Shown here piece by piece: positions 46,153 through 60,014 of a stretch of 64,000 nucleotides of DNA. Both the position numbers and the translations under genes were made by a program. The notes under the pieces are model-generated. The model did not search any database. It was given only the letters and a program-made list of their open reading frames with translations, and was not told the DNA's origin. Within the stretch, counting starts at the first letter, position 1; each line of letters begins with the position of its first letter. This DNA comes from Serendipita indica DSM 11827 (lineage: Eukaryota; Basidiomycota; Agaricomycetes; Sebacinales; Serendipitaceae), in NCBI GenBank assembly GCA_910890315.1, contig CAJVGD010000050.1:1-64000 (forward strand), written 5' to 3'.

Positions 46153-47351
46153 ATGAACGCTCATGTCCTCCTTTTTCGCCTTCCTACCGAGTTGTTTTCC
46201 GCATCTTCAGATATACGCTTCCTGATGACAGCGCTGAGGACGAAGTAGAGGATCCTAGTATCGGATTGAAGCTATCGCATGTTTGCTCACTCTTTCGAGC
46301 CATCATCCTTCAAATCCCGGAAGCTTGGAGGATATTGGAAATCTTCCTTCATCTCCCGCTCCGCACCCTTACTCAATATGTAAGAACCATGGTAGATAGA
46401 GCTCGGGGGCTTTCATTCCGAGTCATCGTCCGCGAGGGTCCGTTGAAGTACTGCAGTTGGTCAACTGGCGAGCAAGACTTTCGCCGGCTCATGCGAGGTG
46501 CCATCAAGAATATCACAAATGTCACATTCTACAATCATTCAGCCGATCCGAGAAACACTCGATGGTTTCTGAATGCTCTTCGTTGCATTCCCCATTCAGT
46601 GGCTATTTACGAGCTCTCCGATGAGCAGCGCTACGACCTTCGGGGTATCAAAAGCGTTCTCGGTGCAAATTCAATAAAGCTACGTAACGCGACTTTTATC
46701 ATATGGGACTCCGACATGCTCGCTTGCAAGGAGCTGGCCTTTGTTGGTAAAGTCTGGCACAACGCTACATCATTATATGCTATATTTCAGCAGTGCCCAT
46801 CACTGACGAAGTTGACATTTGATCTTCCGATCCCATGGAATACGGGGCTGGTATTCCACTCACCCCTCCCAAGATTGAAGGAGCTCACTATAGGAAGCAC
46901 AAAGGCTCTTGTTGAGCTCAACCAGGTGGTACCACACTTTCGCTTCCCAACTCTCGTCGAGTTGAAAGTTGGACTATGCACACCAGCGTCCCTTACAAAC
47001 TTCCTTGAGCTCCATCCAACACTCCGGCAAGTGACGCTGGAACTCTCGACAAACCTCATTAGCGTCGAATTCCTACGGCGCCTTAGTTCCGACACGCCCC
47101 TGTTCCCGACAGAAGAGGCGTTCTTGGACATAGAGAGCTTGCATATCGACGCATGGAGTATAGCCGTCGGGTTGGTGGCATTCAACCGCCTGCTAAGAAA
47201 TGGTGCCTTTTTCGGGAGGCAATATGGGTACTCGAAACCTCTTACCCTTACCATCAAGACTAGTAAGGATGCTTTGATAGCGAGTCGATGCATTGCCGAT
47301 ATTAGATGGAAAGGGACAATATGTCCGATATCGTGGTCAGAGACAGTCTAG
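46153..47351 (+). CDS. F-box-like protein, tandem duplicate A
   Basis: The true start is most likely ATG 46153 (MNAHVLLFRLPTELF), by comparison with duplicate B (MSTQALLLRLPTDLLLRILR). In copy A a T run in ttgttttcc (near 46197) is one base short, which moves the rest (RIFRYTLPDD...) into another frame that stays open to the TAG at 47349-47351. Shared blocks are GLKLSHVCSLFRAIILQIPE, EIFLHLPLRTLTQYVRTMVD, FRVIVREGPLKYCSWSTGEQ, LRGIKSVLGANS, SLTKLTFDLPIPWNTGLVF and GRQYGYSKPLTLTIKTSKD. About 400 residues. The duplicate pair is still very similar throughout, including the 5' flank. Probable SCF substrate adaptor family; function unknown. Confidence 0.8.
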
Positions 47352-47561
47352 GGGAGGGATATCAATACAGAATGCGTGTATTCATTTGAATTTGTGCGCA
47401 TACTCGCTAGTTCATCACTGGGTTTCCATCGGTCGTTTGTATTCCTTAACCCATGTCATGGGTGAGCAGTGGTGCTTCAGTTGCTCCTGCCTTCCTCGCA
47501 GAGTTTGCCTTAGAGACGCCAGCGTAGTAAGTAAGCTCCACTTACGACATATTCAGACGTC

Positions 47562-48754
47562 ATGAGCACTCAAGCGCTCCTTCTTCGCCTCCCTACCGAT
47601 CTGCTTCTCCGCATCCTCAGATGTACGCTTCCAGAAGGCAACGCTAGAGATAAAGCTGAAGATTGTGATACCGGGATAAAGCTATCGCATGTTTGCTCAC
47701 AACTTAGAGCACTTGTTTGTGAGATCCCAGAGGCTTGGACGACTTTGGAAATCTTCCTTCATCTTCCTCCAGACATTTTAAGCCATTATGTCACAACGAT
47801 GACAGATAGAGCTCGAGGCTATTTCTTCCGAGTCATCGTCCGAGAAGGACCATCGAAATACTGCCAATGGGCAACTAGCGAGCAAGACTTTCGCCAGCTT
47901 ATGGAGGCTCCCATCAAAAAGATCAGGAATATCATTTTTTACAACCACTCAGCCAATACGAGGAATACTCGATGGCTTCTGGACGCTCTTCCTTGCATTC
48001 CACGCTCAGTGGCTATTCACGAGCTTTCCGATGAACGGCACTACGATCTTCGAGGTATCAAAAGTATCCTCGAAGCGAGGTCGATTGAGCTACATAACGC
48101 GACCTTTAAGATAGGAAACTCCGACACGCTCTCTTGCAAGGAGCTCACCTTTGCCGGTAAGGTTTGGAGCGCGACATCCATATTTGCCATATTTCAGCGA
48201 TCTAAATCGCTGAAGAAACTAACCTTTGACCTCGCTATCCCATGGAAGGCCGGACTGGTGTTCCGCTCGGCCTTACCACCATTAACGGAGCTCTCCATAC
48301 AAAGTACCCGCGTTCTTCATGAACTCCATCAGCTGGTCCCGATTTTTCCTTCCCGCATCTTGTCAAGTTAACGGTTGGACTATGCACACCTGCGGGACTC
48401 ACATGGTTCCTCGAGCGCCATCCAAGAATCCAGGAATTGACGATGGAAGTCTCTACCAATCTCATTAGCTTCAATTTCTTGCGTCAGGTAGCGACTAATC
48501 CACCCCTCTTCTCAACAGAGGACACGTTTACAGGCATAGAATACTTGCATATACACGCACAGACGATAGAGATTGGCTTGGCTGAGTTTAATCGTCTGAT
48601 GAGAAATGACGTCCTCTTTGGGAGGCATTACGGATACTCGAAGCCCCTCACGCTTACAATCAAGACCAAAACTGATTTGGAGACGGCGAGTGGCTACGTC
48701 GCGGTTGCCAATGTCGAGTTGGGAGGCGCTATGTGTCAGATATCGTGGTCGTAA
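47562..48754 (+). CDS. F-box-like protein, tandem duplicate B
   Basis: Starts at ATG 47562 (MSTQALLLRLPTDLLLRILR) and stays in frame to about 48345 (LHELHQLVP). There gatttttccttcc lacks one T relative to what copy A predicts. With the slip the protein continues FPHLVKLTVGLCTPAGLTWF, ELTMEVSTNLISFNFLRQ and GRHYGYSKPLTLTIK, ending CQISWS* at 48754. A closely parallel alignment with copy A shows that both are full length, about 395 residues. About 80 bp upstream of each ATG are also alike (including cagacgtcatga around the start), so the promoter was copied too. The 210-bp gap between the genes is mostly this duplicated flank. Confidence 0.8.
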
Positions 48755-48828
48755 ATAGTCTAGAAAATTGATTTTGATAGATAGTCTGAGTATTGACTGC
48801 GGACTCGTTGTTGAACCTTGCCCCTTCC

Positions 48829-50416
48829 ATGTCATATCTTGACGAGCGAAGATACGCCATCCAGGAACTGATCCTGCAAAATCAATTTGCGCTAGATTGT
48901 TTGAAGGCTCAGTTTGAGCACTGGGAAGCTGCAAACGCAGCGGACCCTCTGCTCGCAGGGGATCTGACTAGCCTTGAACAACTGTTATCGCGCCACGAAA
49001 CCGATTTAGAGGAGGGTCTGAAGAATATGCAAGAGAGATTCAAGCGTTCGCTGGCAAGACGCTGCCATAGTGATCGACTGCCCGTAGAACTGCTACGGAA
49101 AATCATTATCGAAGCCTGCGACGACGGGTTCAAGTACAGTGACAATGGAGAGATGATCGGAGGAACGGTGTGTTCACCGTTTCGACTCTCGCACGTCTCT
49201 CGCCGTTGGCGTATCATCGCTAGGTCGATTGTATCTCTCTGGACAAACGTTTTTTTGTCGTCAGCCACCTGTAAAAAGCCCATGGCACTTCACTTGTTCG
49301 AAACTCTTGCGGAGTATATCCCGGAGTACAGTCTAGACGTCACTATCGAGCAAGTTGGTGGGACGCACGATATTCTGCCCATATTAAACCTAAAAGATGC
49401 AAAAGCCATCAAGAGTCTCACATTTATAATGGCTCCCCACAGTTCACGAACCCTATCGTCGCTCCTTGTCCCAGAGGCAACAAATCTCGCCTGTAATTGC
49501 AAGACTCTTCGATTCAGGTCCTGGCCATGAAAGTCGGGATATTGACCTTGATGCGATGTTTCTCCATTTCTCAGGCGTGGAGAATATAGTAATATGCGGG
49601 ACGGGGAAGCTCAGTCTGGCCCCTTCTCATAAAATCGAATATCTCACAGAAATTACGCTTGAGGGTGATTTAAATGTATCGATTTTGGATCTACTGCGAC
49701 TCGCTTCCAATCTCTTAAACCTTCGGTGCGCGTCTTCGACTGTATGGGAGCCGCCTCATGAGCTTATTCGTTGCCAGCTTCGAAGGTTATCTGCCAACAT
49801 CATTGGAGAGCGTAATTGGCTAGACCATCTTTACCTACCAAACCTGGAGATATTGGACTGGAGTCATACTCCGCGCGACTGGCATCAATTTATAGGACCG
49901 AATTGTCCGCTGATTAGTGCTGATGCCCACATTTCGGATGCATCTACCTTACTAGAACTCGACCGACTCTTCCCTGAGGTAGAACACGTTGTGATCTATG
50001 GCACACTGCTGCCACTTTCAACGCCAATCTACTCGCGGCTAAAGTGGTTGGAGATCTCATCACCAGAGATTTCTGCTGCGCAGCTGACGGAGCTCATCCG
50101 CAGGAGGTTCCTCCCTATCGACCATGAACAATCACTACTTCAGCCTGGGACCCAAGCTATCGAATTGTTAACGTTGTGTTGGTTACACACCATCTTCCAG
50201 CCTAGTCAGATGCCGGAAACCCTCGAAGCCTGTGATCTCATTCACAGTGCCACTACGAGGGAAGAATATACCTGGATTATTCGCCCATTCATAGTCACTG
50301 GAAAGGCGACAAGGCTAAGCCTCTCATGGACACCAATTCCATCTGTGGACTTATTCCACCGGAAGTATAAGAATCGAGAAATCGGTGACAGACACTGGTG
50401 TGGGATACACACTTAG
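48829..50416 (+). CDS. F-box-like protein with N-terminal coiled coil
   Basis: Starts at ATG 48829 (MSYLDERRYAIQELILQNQF). A helical coiled-coil-like region (LEQLLSRHETDLEEGLKNMQ) precedes the F-box RLPVELLRKIIIEACDD. Then comes the familiar FRLSHVSRRWRIIARSIVSL and, at residues 200-500, leucine-rich strands. Near 49510 the frame changes by one (CKTLRF to DSGPGHESRDIDLDAMFLHF) with no good splice site, so an indel is likely. The second part runs open to the TAG at 50414-50416. About 525 residues. This build (coiled coil, F-box, LRR-like tail) is very common in Agaricomycetes. It is not closely related to the duplicate pair before it. Confidence 0.75.
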
Positions 50417-52445
50417 CGTTTACAAGTAGTTTCTATCGCTGTCAAATATCGTATGCGCAGTTGTTATTGCTTTTCTTACAATTGGGCGTGAATTTTTGTG
50501 ACCTTTTGTGTGATTTAGCCGTTCACAGTGCGTCAATAGTCAAAGCTTAGAGGGTGTAGACATAATCCTGATTACACAGTGTCGCGCATGACTACATTGT
50601 CATCGTCTCGGACTTGTCTACCAAGGTCAAAACCAGAACATTCAATGAATCATCTAGCACTCACAGGCCCTATCCGGAAGGGTGAACGCCCTAAAGCGGG
50701 AATCATGTTGATCATCAAGAGTCTGGAATGATTTTCGCCGAGTGGGAAGTAAGGTATGTCGAAATTTCTTATCTCATCACCGCCGAACAAGCGTACAGTC
50801 TAAGGAATCGACCGATTGGTAGACTCCCACTGGTGTCGAATGTCTCACGGATTTTTTAAGAATGGCTAGATAAATGGTACCAATCCTCCTGTCGGTTAAC
50901 CTACCAGCTCCACAGTTTTTGTATACTGGAAGCGGCAAGTCCGGGATAAATCTTGTAATTCATGATACAAGGCCCTACTCTAACTCTCCTGTTGTAGAGG
51001 GAATTGTTTAGCTGTAATTTGGCACTGGCATTCCTACTAGAAGTCCAGTGAAACTGAGGTTTCAAACGATCACTGCACTTTGATGTACAGGGCTATCAAA
51101 AGGGCGGGGCAGCTAGCTTCCGACTGCTGACCTTGTTCAAGTAAGGTATTCGGCCAATGGTTCCATCCCCGAGACCACGGCGAGATGTATTCCTTATCTT
51201 AGGGCCCAATGATGGCAAAGCCTGTCACAGGTCAGCTCTGAACAAAGGCCTCCTGGATCACCGGACCGGGAAGTTTTTCGAGCGAGGTTGAACTTCGGGA
51301 AGAGGGTGACTACGCACAGGAGAGCTTCAGGAACACAGTGAAACTGGTTCGAGCAGCAAACCGCCTCATGGAGCGACGCGAAGAGCTAGGCTGTCTGTAT
51401 GTAGAACCCTTGCTACTTTACAGAGATTTATTCCACAGAAGAGTACTACATGGTTCACCTCTGGAATTGTGCAAGAAGATTGGATGCCTCTCTGGAAATC
51501 ATGCGCGATGGAGTGTATGTGGCTGGGCATTGGATGAACATTCTCACCCTCCTCTGAAACGGGGACATGGTCCATACGCCAACTGTGAGGGCAGGGAGCG
51601 CATTCGGAGGGAATTCGCAGGCGAGTCGGGGGCGTTTGGCGTCTAAGAGAGAACATAATAGACGCGGCAAGTGTTATCTAGGCGGGATTGTGGTAAGAGG
51701 TTCCTGAATTTGTTTACGCGTAGGAAAGTAGCTGGCCTGGGAGTTTGTTCGAGGTTGGCCCGTCTGGGGGGGAGATGCTTTGTATGTAGCGACGAGTACC
51801 TGGAAACTGGAGGAGTTGTTAGAAACACTCATGAGATCGCCAAATGGACCGGGAGGATGGCGTTTGGTGAAAAAGGCACGGAAAGCAGACGCGCAGTCCT
51901 AACCAAAGCCAGCCAGTCAATCACGGGACCACCTCCCATTGGTTTCCGATAGTGAACCGCGCATCGAGTAGCAAGCACACGGCAAGAGGCGGCTTGAATG
52001 CTAACGACGCCGCGGGAGGATACCACAAAAATTGCTAGAGGTCATGAGTCTTTTTTGCAGGGCTAGAGCATTCTCTCCACGTTGGCAACCGCCGCCGCCA
52101 ACAGAGAGCCCCGCTTGCGCACACGGACGGGACAGCTTGCGTGATCACGGGACGGGTCATTCGACATTGGATGATACTATACATATTTCGGTAGAATAAT
52201 GTCTTTTATTATCACAAAATTCTCAAACAAGCTCCCTGTTTCTCGGCGGACAAGCCGGAGTTTGGTTCCTTGTCCAACTTTGACTCTGACCCCCGCCCAC
52301 GCCAACGACCAAACGTGGAGCTTGCAAACGGCGGATATAGCACGCATCGGAGAGACAAACAAGGACGACGACGACGACGAGCAACAGTTATTCTCCCAGT
52401 AATCCTCCCCAGCAGCCGGAAGCAGTCGCCAAACGGCGCTGGACA
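50417..52445. other. 2-kb gene-free stretch
   Basis: No recognisable gene or RNA. A 102-codon frame at 51338-51646 and a 67-codon frame at 52199-52402 have no family resemblance. The latter, just before the PF08550-type gene, could be a leader exon or upstream frame of it. The right end should include that gene's promoter. Confidence 0.45.
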
Positions 52446-55400
52446 TTGATAAGAACAGACACAGCTGATCATTACGACTCTACAACGACACTAGCACCAC
52501 CAGGCTCGAATGAGGATGCACCAAAACGCGGCCTTGTTCGACGCCCAGCACGTCTCCGGACCTGCAAATTCTCAGAGCATGCCTACAGGAGACTCGTACA
52601 CATCTTCCAAGTGGAATTGGAAGTCGAACCACGCGCTCAGTGCACGTCTGTGTGGCAACAGAGCCGTGGCCAGAGCGGCAAGCGCGAGAGCGGGAATAAT
52701 ACCAATAGCGATTCCGTCCACGACGTGCTCACGATTCAACTCGATGCACTTGTAGGACTCGTGGACGAAAATGCGACGAGGCGGCTATGGAAATGTACGG
52801 CTTTTTCGTTTGAACTCGTCCCCCCAAACGTCCTTTGGTACCTGAAGCATGTTTCATGAATGCTGATACACGGATTTTGGTTACAGTATTCACACATTGC
52901 GCTCAATCCATTGCCCACGGACGACGGATGGAGAACCTCAGCTGGCGAACCTGGGGCCGCGAGCAAACACGGATACGCGCAGATCATATGACCACGTCGC
53001 TGCATCATCAACCATCATATCAGCACGAGTATCACTACCAACAAACGGGGTTCACCGGTGTCCATCTACAGAGGGTCGAGCACGAAGAGGGGATACCCAA
53101 ACGTGTCACGAACGACGCCGATACAACGGCAGAACCACATTCAATGCATCCATTGGTGGGAACAACCTCCCGACGCCCGTTGATCGACCGGAGGGGGACG
53201 CGAGAAGAGGGCGGGCGCTCTTTGACATCTGTGCAGGAGAATGAGGGCCGGACTAGGCCGTGGTATGCACGTGCAAACTCAATATCATCCACTACGACTA
53301 CGGAAACCTCGACGACAGACATGACTCTGTCCTCGACCGGCTTGGGCGATCGCACCGTCACCATTGCCAAGTCACCCCCATTGGCATACATAATCCAGCG
53401 CGTCATCTTTACCCCTCCAGACGAACAAGAGAGTTGGAAGGACGACAGTGTTCCAGGTGTGTACCGTCTCTTTTGATCCATTTCCCCTCTTTGCCATGCT
53501 CTTCCTCTACTTTCTCCTTTCCTCTTTCGTTCCTCTACACTCGTGATAAAGGGCATTACAACTCTCGGGAGAGCCTGGCACTCGATCGGGTTCGAGTGAA
53601 AGGCAAGGGGCCATTCCCGGAATCGAGCACGGTTGGTGGTCCCACCCGCCACCGCATCAAATCCGTCTTTGCCTTGCTCAGGTGCTCTACGACGAGGTAT
53701 AACACGGTTCTTGGACGTTTATCAGCGAGATTTCGACGGTTCGCCATGGTTTGCCCACACAATCGACACCAATCGGAAACGTCGCCTTGTCGAGAGGAAG
53801 CCGGACATTTATTGTCGGCCTTTCCCTCCAGGCGACAAGCGTGCGGACGAGAACAGTGACGTGGTCAGAGGCTTATTCTCGCAACAAGTCGCCTCGCACT
53901 CCTTCTGACAACCGTTCGTTGTCACAAGATTCGCTTCGGATTCCAGAATTTGTGGTGGAAGACACATGCTGCGGGCAATGACGGAGAACCAAAAAGAATA
54001 TGATGTGATGGTAAACATCCGCGCTGTCCGCTGCACACACGAAGATGTGCCTAAACGCTACTCTTACGTCGGAACATCCTGACCGGCGCGGTCAAGTGCA
54101 TATGGTAACCTAGGACGAGAGGTCAATACCAAGCCTCTTGTAGGGGCGGTATGCTCGTCGCGAGTACCACGATCATCTGATCAACGAACCACAACAACCG
54201 TCCACGACAATGGTTCTTCATTTCCCCGTACACCGCATCACCAGGTTGCACTCGACCGGTTGCCGTGGAAGGCAATGGTAGCGAACTGCACCCAGTCACC
54301 AGCCCATCTTATCCATCGCGCCGCCGCCGCGAATCTTCGGAGATGGGAATATCTCGAGCTTTCTCCTTTGATCCGTCGAGCAGGTGATAAACCTGACTGT
54401 GGTGGCGGCGGCGGCATTTGAGCTCCGCATCAGCCGTAGGCGAAGTCGAAGGATGATGAAGTGTTCGATGTGGGTGCGGGTGCAAAAGGCCAAAGTAGCG
54501 CCTTCCTTCATTTTGGCCAATTCCAACCTACGGCATGCTTCGCCTTCTCTAGTTTCGCCCCATTCACCACACAGACGGCTCGCCTATGTTTCGCACGATT
54601 TCGCCTCGGAATCTCCCCTCCCGTTCCGATACTTCGTGCCCTCCACCGATCCTGTCTCCTTCTCCCGACACGCCCATTTAATCAGATTTCCTATTCATTC
54701 CCGCTTTTCGACGTGTACCCATTTCCGGAATTTTATCGTTCGCTCCTTCGTCCTCCCAAGGAGGACCGTGTGTACCATCTCTCCTAGGGGAATCACGTCG
54801 TGTTAAGCGACTTGATCCCGACGTGGGACAAAGGGCGCGCGCAGCCTTCTTTTTGGGGCACTCTTTCTCTGCGCCATCTTAGTGTGGCAGGCAGTCTCGA
54901 CGAAACTTGAACCCTTCCCCATTGCGCTCCTCACCCCCGTTTACACCCCATACGACGATCCACTAACTCTTGGAATTTAGTCGACTTTTCGCCTCGCGAC
55001 GCACAAACGGTCGACGACCACTTAAAGGAACCTACCGAGGAAACGTCTTCATCTCAAGCGCTAGTTCAGAGCCCTGTCCAGACACCAACACGACACCGTG
55101 GAGGATCTGGGGCGGGCGACGTAACAGATTGGGCAAATACGATAGTGGAAGAGAGCGAAGAATCGACCATCGTACAACCAACTCCAGTGGGATCCCCTCA
55201 TCCCAACTCGATATCGCGTATAACCAGCGTTTCTTTGGCGCTATCGCCTACATCCCCGCCGAGCAGCACACCAGCACTTGGAGAGAGCACGTCTACGGCA
55301 GACGGTTCCATAGAAAGTAATCCGGAGCAGACGCTGTTACCTCGGCTCAACGACGCGGTCAGGTTTGCGTCTATTTCAAACCACGTGCGTATCCTGAATT

Positions 55401-58400
55401 TCACTTATACGTGTGCTCTTCATGGGACCCGGAGCGGAGTCGCCGTGGTTCACTCGCACCATTCTTTGATCAGCCTATCGTGTCTCAATCCTGACTGACA
55501 TGACAACTAGGCATCGATACCAGAAGCCTCGTACGAGAGGTTGCAACCAACCACCATTGTCGAAGACTCGAAAGGCGGTGAAGAGGATACAACCGCCAGC
55601 GTGACCAGACTGGGACAATTGGGCAGTCAAGCCTTGTTTCCCACAGTAATCATCTCTCAATCGACCCCCAAGCCGACCCCTCCCGATACTCCTGCGAGGT
55701 GCTTGTCTCCTTCTGGCCTGGTGCACTTGCACCCTTTCTCCGCTTTGAACACCGCCTCGATTGAAAGAGCATACGGCGACGACCACGAGGAAGTCCAATC
55801 CGCAGAATCACAAGCGCCTCGTAATTGCACATCATCCCGCGTTATAGAGGGCAGCTCGTCGGAGCGTGATATCGACGCAACCGCCCGACCAACACTCACC
55901 CTCAACCCCACACCGAGTGAAAACGCGGAGGGTGATCACGAGATTTCTACACTAGTTTCACGCACGCCTACTCCGCTGTTGGCGTCATCGACTCTTGCCG
56001 CGGGATCCGTGTCTGACGACCCTGGGCCAACCATACGCACGGCGCCGCGCCTCGCAGACGGACTTTCTAGGAAGCCGGTGATTAACGAAGGACTTAATAA
56101 CCCGCTCGACCAAAGTGCACGTCACACCTTGAACTCTGACCGCAACCCGACAACCACCACCACGACGGCGACCGCTACGCTTCTTCAGACTGGCCCAGAG
56201 GGGCAAAGAGGAGGACTGGAGGGCGCGCTTTGGAAGCAGCATCAAGCGCGAGTCGTAGAGACCAGCAGGGGTCGAAGAGGGAGCGCACCAATGCCCTGGC
56301 CGGAAATGTCGCAGCCCGTTCAACAGACCGTAGACGTGTCGGGTAATGACTTGACAGGTCGAACGCGTAGCACCGATCATCGATCGTCTCCTGGAAAAAG
56401 TATCTGTACGTCTATCCCTTGTTTCTTTTTCACTTTTTCATTTGTTACCATCTTCTTCGCCGGCATGATACCAAATTCTGACACAAAATCGAATTTTTTT
56501 AGGGGATTGCCAACCCGGTGAAATCGCCTCGAACGGCAGTACTAAATCCGGATTGATGCAGCAGCATCAGCCCATCGCACCCGTCCACCCTCCACCACCG
56601 ACCCAAAAAATGTTTTTCCTTCAACGAGGGTCTACCTCGTTTTCTCCAGACTCGAATTCACGCTCGGACTCGCATTCTCGCTCTCCCGGCTCACTCAATG
56701 GCCGTGCAGTGCGAGAGCGGCGAGTAGACTCGCGGTCACCTGATGACCGCGAGGCCAATTCATCCTCCGCGTCGTCGCACGAAAGACAGCCACAGGTGGC
56801 CCGCTTGCAATCTGGCTCGGGTGCCGTCGGTGCTAGTGCTGGTCCCAAACCCGCGGACAGCAGCAGACTGTCACGAGAGCCCAACGGATTTGTCGCGGCA
56901 GATTTTAACCACGATGGGCCAGGACTATCGAGTTTGGATCCCGAGAGCTCTAAAGGGTCTAGTCGGCGAGCCACAAACGACCACGCGACTAATCTCCTAC
57001 CACGACCATCCGTCCCATTGGCAGACGCAGACTCGGCGATGATGAGCGTGCAGATCCATCGACAACCAGCACCGTCAACGTCGTCGAAATCACACACGTC
57101 ACATCAATTCGCATCACCGTCGACGCAATCGCCTCCATCGTCTCAGAGTCAGTCTAGCCGGACACGGCTGAGCATGAAAAGCAGACGGGCGGGCCATCGC
57201 ACACATCTGAATCGTGCATTGGAGAGGTCTTCGTCACGCACGCGTGGCACTCTCAAGCACCGCAACGCCAGCGTTGGATCCAACCTCGGTAGCGCAACTA
57301 CCCGCCGCGAGGTTGGTACCGCGGCATTGGGCGGTGGGGTACGAGCCATCAAACTGATAGGCTCACTTGAGGCAAATGCGGGGAGCATGAGCGCTCAAAG
57401 CGGCGTGGGCTCAATGTCGACCTCGGCGGGGTCAAAACTGGTCATGGCTGGGAAACCATCCCGACCGCATGTGAGCCAAGATGGACGACTTGTAGTGAAT
57501 GAAGTTGTGACTAGATCGCACCCTGCGTCGGCAACTGCAAGCGCTGCGCCCGAGACGGCTCAGCCCAGAGCCGGCGCTGTGGCTACAGCCGGATCAGCCA
57601 CAAGTGGCATTGTACAGCAACAGCGACATCAACAAACCTCTCAATCGCGGTCTCCTATGCAACCGCAGCAACCGGTGCAAAAATCACCACTCGAGGTGCA
57701 AGAGTTTGAGCGGCAAGTCATGGAATCGACGGTCAACCGCCGCCGACGTATCTCGGTAGTCTCCGATACGGAAGAGGGCAGCAGCAGCGGCACTGAAGAG
57801 TCTGAATCGGAGGATGACGAGCCGGCTAAGAAGTCGGCTCCTGAGCAAGCCATCGAGACTGTCGAAGACGAGGAGAATGACTCTTGGGCAGATGAAGACG
57901 AAGAGGCCGAGACCGAGAAACGCGAGGTGTCATCTCGACAGGCTCCTCCCGTTCGACGCGACTCTCGCGATCTGCCAGTGGGCTCTGCTGGTTCTGGACG
58001 ATCCGCTGCAAACCACGCTCTAGCCGCCCATGGACGTACTCGAGCGCACGGCCACATTCCACACGTCAGATCCAAGGGACGGATTGCGCAACATGCACAA
58101 CACCATCATCAGCGAACATCCTCCCCCCCACCAAATCGGGCACAGGCCCGCAAGGGCGAGTCAGGAGCCATTTTGCAACCTCAACCACATCACGCTCGCT
58201 CATCTTCTGCTTCAGAGGGACCGCTCGCGCAAGCTGCCAAGGAAGCTCAGCGACAACGGGACATGTTTACACCCTTGCCACGAGAATCATATTCCAGCAC
58301 GAATCTCCAGCGGGAGAAGAGCCTGACAAGTCTCTCAAGAGGTGGAAGGCCGTCAAATTTGACCATTGTGCTGAATCCAAATCCGTACATGTTCCCGCCT

Positions 58401-60014
58401 GGCCATCCATACCACCGACAAGTCTCTCCGATGGACCAAAAGTTGAGCAAGAGTATGGAAGAGATACACGCTCGACTCAACGCCGCGTCGGCTGCAAATG
58501 AAAATGGTGGACGCTCGGGCGGCATGAAGAGCCCTCGTCACGGTGTTGGGCTCGGATTTGGTGGTCTCCGTATGACGAGCGCTGTTGACGTGACGAGACC
58601 CAGGAATAACATGACTCCTGCGCCTCCCGCCGCTAATCGCGTGACGCCTCCTTCGCCAGCGCCGATCCCTTCTGCCGCACCAGCCCCTCCTGCTGCTCCT
58701 CCCAAGGTTGTCCAACCAGCCCAACCAGCCCCTCCATCGACCTCGACAAAGGCACAATCTCACCATCGTAATCACTCTGTCGCTGGATTGTCAAAGAGTC
58801 CGTCTCCACCTGCCAAATTGCGTGTGTCAAAGAGCTCCGTCGCGGTTCCCGTCGTTCTTGGTGTAACTGCATCATCAGCGCCACGCGATAATGGTCGAAA
58901 CGATTTGCTGGAAATGTCACTCCGGGAGATGGGGCCACGACGTGGTGCTCGTGTTTCGCGTTATCATCAACAGGGCTCGCCAGCACCTGCCCGCGCAACT
59001 GTGGAGAAACCAACAGAAGCAGAGTCGAAACGGCCTGCTCACCGACTCCGTGGCCGACCAATGGATGTCGAGTTTAGCGATAGCGAAGACGACGACGAGG
59101 AACCGACCAAGGCCACGACTGGTCGCAGTCTTGCCAAGGAGCACCTCGAGGCCGTGATGGGCGGAAAGGATACCAAAGCGTTGACCAATGGACGCAGTCC
59201 CTCACAGGCCATTGTTGCCTCTCCCGATGCCGCCCCACACAGTGCACAGCAAGAAGTTGCTTCGGTAAGAAAAGCCTGACTAATTGTACGCTCGGCTAAC
59301 AGAGTTGCTTAGTATCGACCTCCTGCACCCCCTTCATCGCCTTCGGTGCCGACCACGTTCCGCGCGCAACCTCAACAAGGACATCTTCCTCCAAACCCGC
59401 GACTCGGACCGGCACGTCCGCGACCTCATTCCTCCCATGGTACTCCCGCACTTCCGCCGACGGAAAATCAGCGAGGTCCACCAGCACCTGCCCCTACGCG
59501 TGAACGCCGCCCTGCTGCGACAAGTCAACCTCCAGTACCGATATTCACACCAGCGCGAGAAGGCGTTCCAGCGCCGACAGCAACCAGGATGGGTGCTGTT
59601 GTCCCCTATCCGTGGAATTTGCCCTACCCTGCTCCTATCCAATCTCCAAGAACGACGAGGTTGAAAATGTTGGAGTCTGAAGTCCCAGACGAGCTGCGAC
59701 AAGACTTGCTTCGCGAGCGCAGAATCAACCGGATCACGAGTCACGTCAACGTTGCGGGTTTTGCACCAATGCGGCATGATGGGAGAGTGTCTGGGTATAA
59801 TGGAGGGGCAGCGCTCGGCTCGGGACGGATGAGGTCGTCCAAGGTGCTCAATACTGAGGTTGCTCCGCAAGGACCCGAGGAAGAAGAGCAAGACGACGAA
59901 GAGGAAGATAGCGAAGACGAGCGAATTCGAAAGGAACAAGAGGCACAAGAACGTTATCAGAGGATGCGGACGCGTACGTGGAACGGCGTCATCTACCAAC
60001 GGCCTGTCTGGTGA
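52446..60014 (+). CDS. Large PF08550/DUF3295-type fungal regulator
   Basis: The N-terminal exon ends TRRLWK and is joined across intron 52795-52886 to LFTHCAQSIAHGRRMENLSW and RTWGRE. This is the LWxLF...ENLSWRxW motif of the 'areA GATA-like' domain (PF08550/DUF1752). The remaining several kilobases encode Ser/Pro/Thr-rich low-complexity sequence: an exon to 53470, patches of likely exons with frame problems at 53.6-54.4 kb, 54981-55383, 55511-56407 and 56516-59268. It ends in a last exon (59313-60014) with EVPDELRQDLLRERRINRIT, SHVNVAGFAPMRHDGRV and QERYQRMRTRTWNGVIYQRP. The segment KMFFLQRGSTSFSPDSNS and the C-terminus resemble DUF3295 proteins. An acidic NDSWADEDEEAETEK patch lies at about 57.88 kb. 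Relatives act in nutrient-dependent transcription control; that role is inferred. The first ATG is not identified; 52446 is only the upstream limit of the open frame. Confidence 0.7.

Noticed and set aside
51338-51646. 102-codon plus-strand frame in the 2-kb gap
   Set aside because: No recognisable family and overlapping equally long antisense frames; not supported.
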